A DNA stretch of 64,000 nucleotides from Inia geoffrensis (Eukaryota > Chordata > Mammalia > Artiodactyla > Iniidae). Shown here one piece after another: positions 60,640 through 64,000 of the stretch. The notes beneath the pieces are model-generated. The model did no database searches, had not been told where the DNA came from, and saw only the letters and a program-made list of their open reading frames with translations. A program made the position numbers and the translations under genes. The number at the start of each line of letters is the position of its first letter. Position 1 is the stretch's first letter. The stretch lies in the NCBI GenBank assembly GCA_036417435.1, contig CM070899.1, forward strand, positions 175,799,494 to 175,863,493. Reading direction: 5' to 3'.

Positions 60640-63600
60640 AAAAAAGCAACAAGCAGAACAATATTTCCAGAATTTTATCATTTCTGCAGATTTCCAGCAA
60701 TCATATTATGGTAATGAATAAGTATACATACAAATATAAAATTACTAAAATGGCTTAGAAGTGTATATATACTAATATATTAACTCACAGCCGGGTGGGG
60801 GGTTCTCAGACGGTAAAGTGTCTGGCTAGAGAGGCCTTTAGCTATATATATAATGTTCAAATTTTTTAAGAATATTTAAATGTTATTTGAAAAAAGAAAA
60901 GTTGCCTCAAGTTTTGAGATAGCAATTGGAGTAGAATGAATGAATGGGAGTTGGGGTGAGAAAGAATGAATACAGATGAGCAGAACCAGGTGTACATATA
61001 CCCATACACTTAAATCAGTGAATGAGAGAGAAAAAAGCTGGAAAAAAAAAAAAAAAACCATGAAAAGCATAAGGACTGAGGAAAGATTAGAGAGGCATGT
61101 AGCAACAGCTTGTGGGGAGGGGAGGGAAGCATGAAGTGGGCAGAAAAGGCAGGAAGAAAAGGCCTAACAACTGGTAAACTGATCCATTCCTTATTGATGG
61201 TTCAACTGCATAAAGAAAAGGGGGGCAGCTTAGTGAGAAAGTATTTAGCAGCTCTGTTTACACAGACAACAGAAAGTGCCACTAGAGTGGCAAATTGAAC
61301 TGTGCAAGGCCAATTAACCCTTTCACCTTAGCGTTTTATACTAGCTACCTTACTTACTGTGCCTCTGTTAGATCTACACTGATATGTGTTAGGACCAAAT
61401 GCAATTATAAATCATTGTTACATGTATTGATGAATTCTTCAGATTCCATGAAGCACATCTATTTTATTTATTTAGTATTCTGAATACCTTCCTCGCTACT
61501 CTCATCTGGATTTAATCAAGGAACACTTTCAAAGGAAGAGTGGTTATCCAGAAATTCAAACTACACATGTCCTTTATTAAACTATGAATTGACTACTACT
61601 CAAGTTTTTCAGCCTAAATGATTTTTTGGTTTTTTTTAGGTTAGGTTCACTTCAAATTTCTTCTAGACAAATTAGGGGGAAATTACGAAAAGAGTAACAT
61701 TTAAGTGGGCAAAAATGTAATCCTAATATGCACTGAAGAGGTTTGTAAATCAACCAGCTGCTGCATAAGCAATTGTATGTAATTATAATTTACTACTATA
61801 AAGGAAACTTTGTATCTTGAAGGGCTATATAAGATTTTTTTTAAGATAATAATAGGTTTGTCACTGGAAACTGTATTCATCTTCCTGATTCCAAAATACA
61901 GCCATGTATCGTCTTTAAATTATATTTGAGAGCAAGGATTGTACCTTCCAGAGTCTATAAAACCTAGAAAAGTATCATATACTAGGCATGCAAATATTTG
62001 GTAATGACCAATGTTGTGAAATGTTTGGCATATGTGAAAGGCGTTGCTCCTATGAGATAAGAGGGCCAATAATAAAAGAATATAGTTGTTCAGTAGTAAG
62101 TTGACAGTCTACATAAATATTTATTCGTTAATCCTAACACTCTCTTTTCCCAAATACCCATACCTCCCTCCTGAAGGTACCAATATCATCCCACTATCAG
62201 CTAAAATTCCATGCCAAATCTTCCCCTAGCCATGTTATTTATCAGTCTTAATAGCAGTAATTTTTAAAATGCTAATTGAATACTGGGAAAATGCCAACAG
62301 ACAGTTTTGAAGTGGGGTTTAAAGGAATACACACTGTATTTCTTAACCCAACGAAGATCAATACCTGTCTGAAAAGGTTACACTTGCTTTGGGGAGCAAG
62401 GGACTTTTCCTAGCTGTGGCTTTTCTCAGTTCTTCTCAATGGGTAACAAAAGGCAAAGGAGCTGGCGGATTCAACCCTCATCTCGCTACAGAGGCTGTTT
62501 ACTGACTTCTATGGCTATGTTAAACATCTGTGGAGGAAGAGAAGGCTAGCAGCCTTTGCCTTTCTCTAAGTCTTTTCTTGAATGCAGGCCACCCACCAAG
62601 TTCCCCTACTTCTCTTTTCTTCCATAACAGCACCAACACAGCCACTGCAAAAGCAACGCATCAAGACAAGCAGCATCAGTGAGGAGGAAATGGGGCCAAT
62701 GGTAAAAGACAGAAGAAAGGAGCAGTGATGACTCCAAATCTGGCCTCATGAATGAGTCGGGCACATGATGCTTCTTTGTAGGTAGGAAGAGAATATGGTG
62801 AACACTCACACAGCTGGCCTCCAGCTCCCTTGACATATTCCCACACTCACAAATGCAAGTCATAGTACTTAGTACTTCAATGCCAGACAAGATTCAAGAT
62901 TTTATCTTAGTGATTTTTTTAAAAAGAAAACTACCAAATGTAAAAAATGAATAATAGACTATGCCAAGTAAACATTATTTAGCTTAAAGCTGCAGTATAG
63001 TCTAATTAATTAATTTACAAAGCTCAGTTTCTCTAAAGCAACTATTATCAGGTTTTCTTCAGGAATTCACTTGTTTTATAAACACAAACTATAATATGAA
63101 TTAAAATAAAATTCAGAATGAGAAATGGTTTCCAAAAGTAGTAACTATTAATTTAATCCAAGCAATTATTTGTGTGATTTGAAGAAGTACAGATATCTCT
63201 TCCTATTTCTCTTCTGAACACTAGTCTCTGGAGCCAATTTTAGACTTGAGTTTAGAATTGATCCCCAGTGCAGGGGACCAAAATACACATACCCAGGAGA
63301 TGACAGTCAGTTACCATGATTTTTTCACATTAAATAAAACAAATACATCTTAATACAGCCAATAGAACATTTAAGTCAAGCTTTTGTTCTAGTGCTGACC
63401 CTACATATGATCCTTGTGTCACTCTGGATCTCCACTTCCCCACCTGGATAATAAGGGTTGATAATCAGTCTTTTCTCTATTTTGGAAAGCTGACAAGATT
63501 GTCTAATATAAAAATTCTTTGAAAAGTCAACAGGAAAGTAATAAATAAACGAAGAAAATACTTTTCAAAGTGACATGGGAATAAAATCCAAGTTATTTTT

Positions 63601-64000
63601 CTACATTCTGTACATCAAGCCAACATTTAGATAATATATAACTACAAAAGCCCTTTTTTTTAAAAAATGGGCGTGTCTAGTTTCTAAATGGGAACATTTA
63701 GATTATTTTGTAAGTGAGATAAGCTTCAATAATTTTCTTTCTAAAGCTCTTCTACTTCAAGTCTTTCCACACCTTCCTCTTTCCTCCCCAACCAAATAGA
63801 GATTTTTCTTGATTAACTCTTTAACAGGTAATACAATAGTCAAGAAGACTAAAGAATACAAAATATAAAAGGCCACTAGCCACCTAGAAGCATATCTCCA
63901 CTAAGAGAGGGCAATTTTAATAGGCAGGGAGGGAGGAAGAAAGGGAGAGAAATACAACAGGCAAACTCTACAAGAGTTTCCATTACTTTTTTGTTTGTTT
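60640..64000. other. Intronic DNA to the window end, nothing certain
   Basis: AT-rich with a few low-complexity tracts. A possible MIR remnant is at about 63370-63470. No DNAJC1 exon 1, CpG island or promoter is visible. Confidence 0.45.

Larger units (their letters stand above)
1..64000 (-). other. DNAJC1: DNAJC1 gene body, partial (exon 1 and 3' exons outside the window)
   Basis: Five internal coding exons on the minus strand spell consecutive parts of DNAJC1, a DnaJ-type co-chaperone of the ER membrane. Known for the family: the luminal J domain stimulates BiP, one membrane segment follows, and the cytosolic part has a charged ribosome-associated region and two SANT domains. The visible exons run from 13880 down to 4493. 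The GC-rich signal-peptide exon and the SANT exons were not found, so they are inferred to lie outside. Sequence above 13881 is then intron 1 and sequence below 4493 is the intron after the last visible exon. Introns between visible exons are 13285-13778, 6704-13237, 5663-6537 and 4587-5564. Confidence 0.9.

Noticed and set aside
13900..64000. DNAJC1 exon 1, CpG-island promoter
   Set aside because: No GC-rich leucine-rich signal-peptide ORF or dense CpG cluster is present; it probably lies beyond the window.
1..64000. CRISPR arrays, bacterial operons, functional tRNA genes
   Set aside because: All tRNA-like sequences are SINE heads. The direct repeats are target duplications or microsatellites. 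Composition and splicing are vertebrate.

Overview
The window is AT-rich mammalian genomic DNA, almost certainly from a cetacean and probably a toothed whale. It carries at least a dozen copies of a roughly 200-bp tRNA-Glu-derived SINE of the CHR type (cetacean-hippo-ruminant), several with near-perfect target-site duplications. It also has a cetartiodactyl-type LINE-1. I saw none of the Bov-B or Bov-tA copies expected of a ruminant. There is no bacterial or viral gene organisation, CRISPR array, recognisable tRNA or rRNA gene, or recognisable endogenous retrovirus.

The one host gene I can identify is DNAJC1 (ERdj1/MTJ1), on the minus strand. Five consecutive internal coding exons lie at 13779-13880, 13238-13284, 6538-6703, 5565-5662 and 4493-4586, in transcript order. 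All have GT/AG borders and matching phases, and together they encode most of the J domain including HPD, the transmembrane segment, the basic charged segment and the start of the cytosolic region. The first exon (signal peptide) should lie beyond 64000 and the SANT-domain exons below position 1. About 50 kb of the window (13881-64000) is therefore probably intron 1.

That intron is a layered record of transposition. Old layers are L2, MIR, hAT-type DNA transposons including a MER20-like copy, and old L1 fragments. A near full-length but broken cetartiodactyl L1 (23232-29805, minus strand) carries three nested CHR SINEs. The youngest layer is the short CHR SINE subfamily, in both orientations.

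No complete undescribed system is evident. The observations most worth checking are: a 222-bp candidate cassette exon in DNAJC1 (12452-12673), open, phase-symmetric and with strong splice sites; three phase-compatible exon-like ORFs on the minus strand at 44521-46581; a perfect palindromic RFX X-box at 5825-5838 with a second X-box-like site 45 bp away; an L1 insertion with a duplicated 3' end inside one target-site duplication (3200-4229); and an 11-C run inside the splice acceptor of the J-domain exon.
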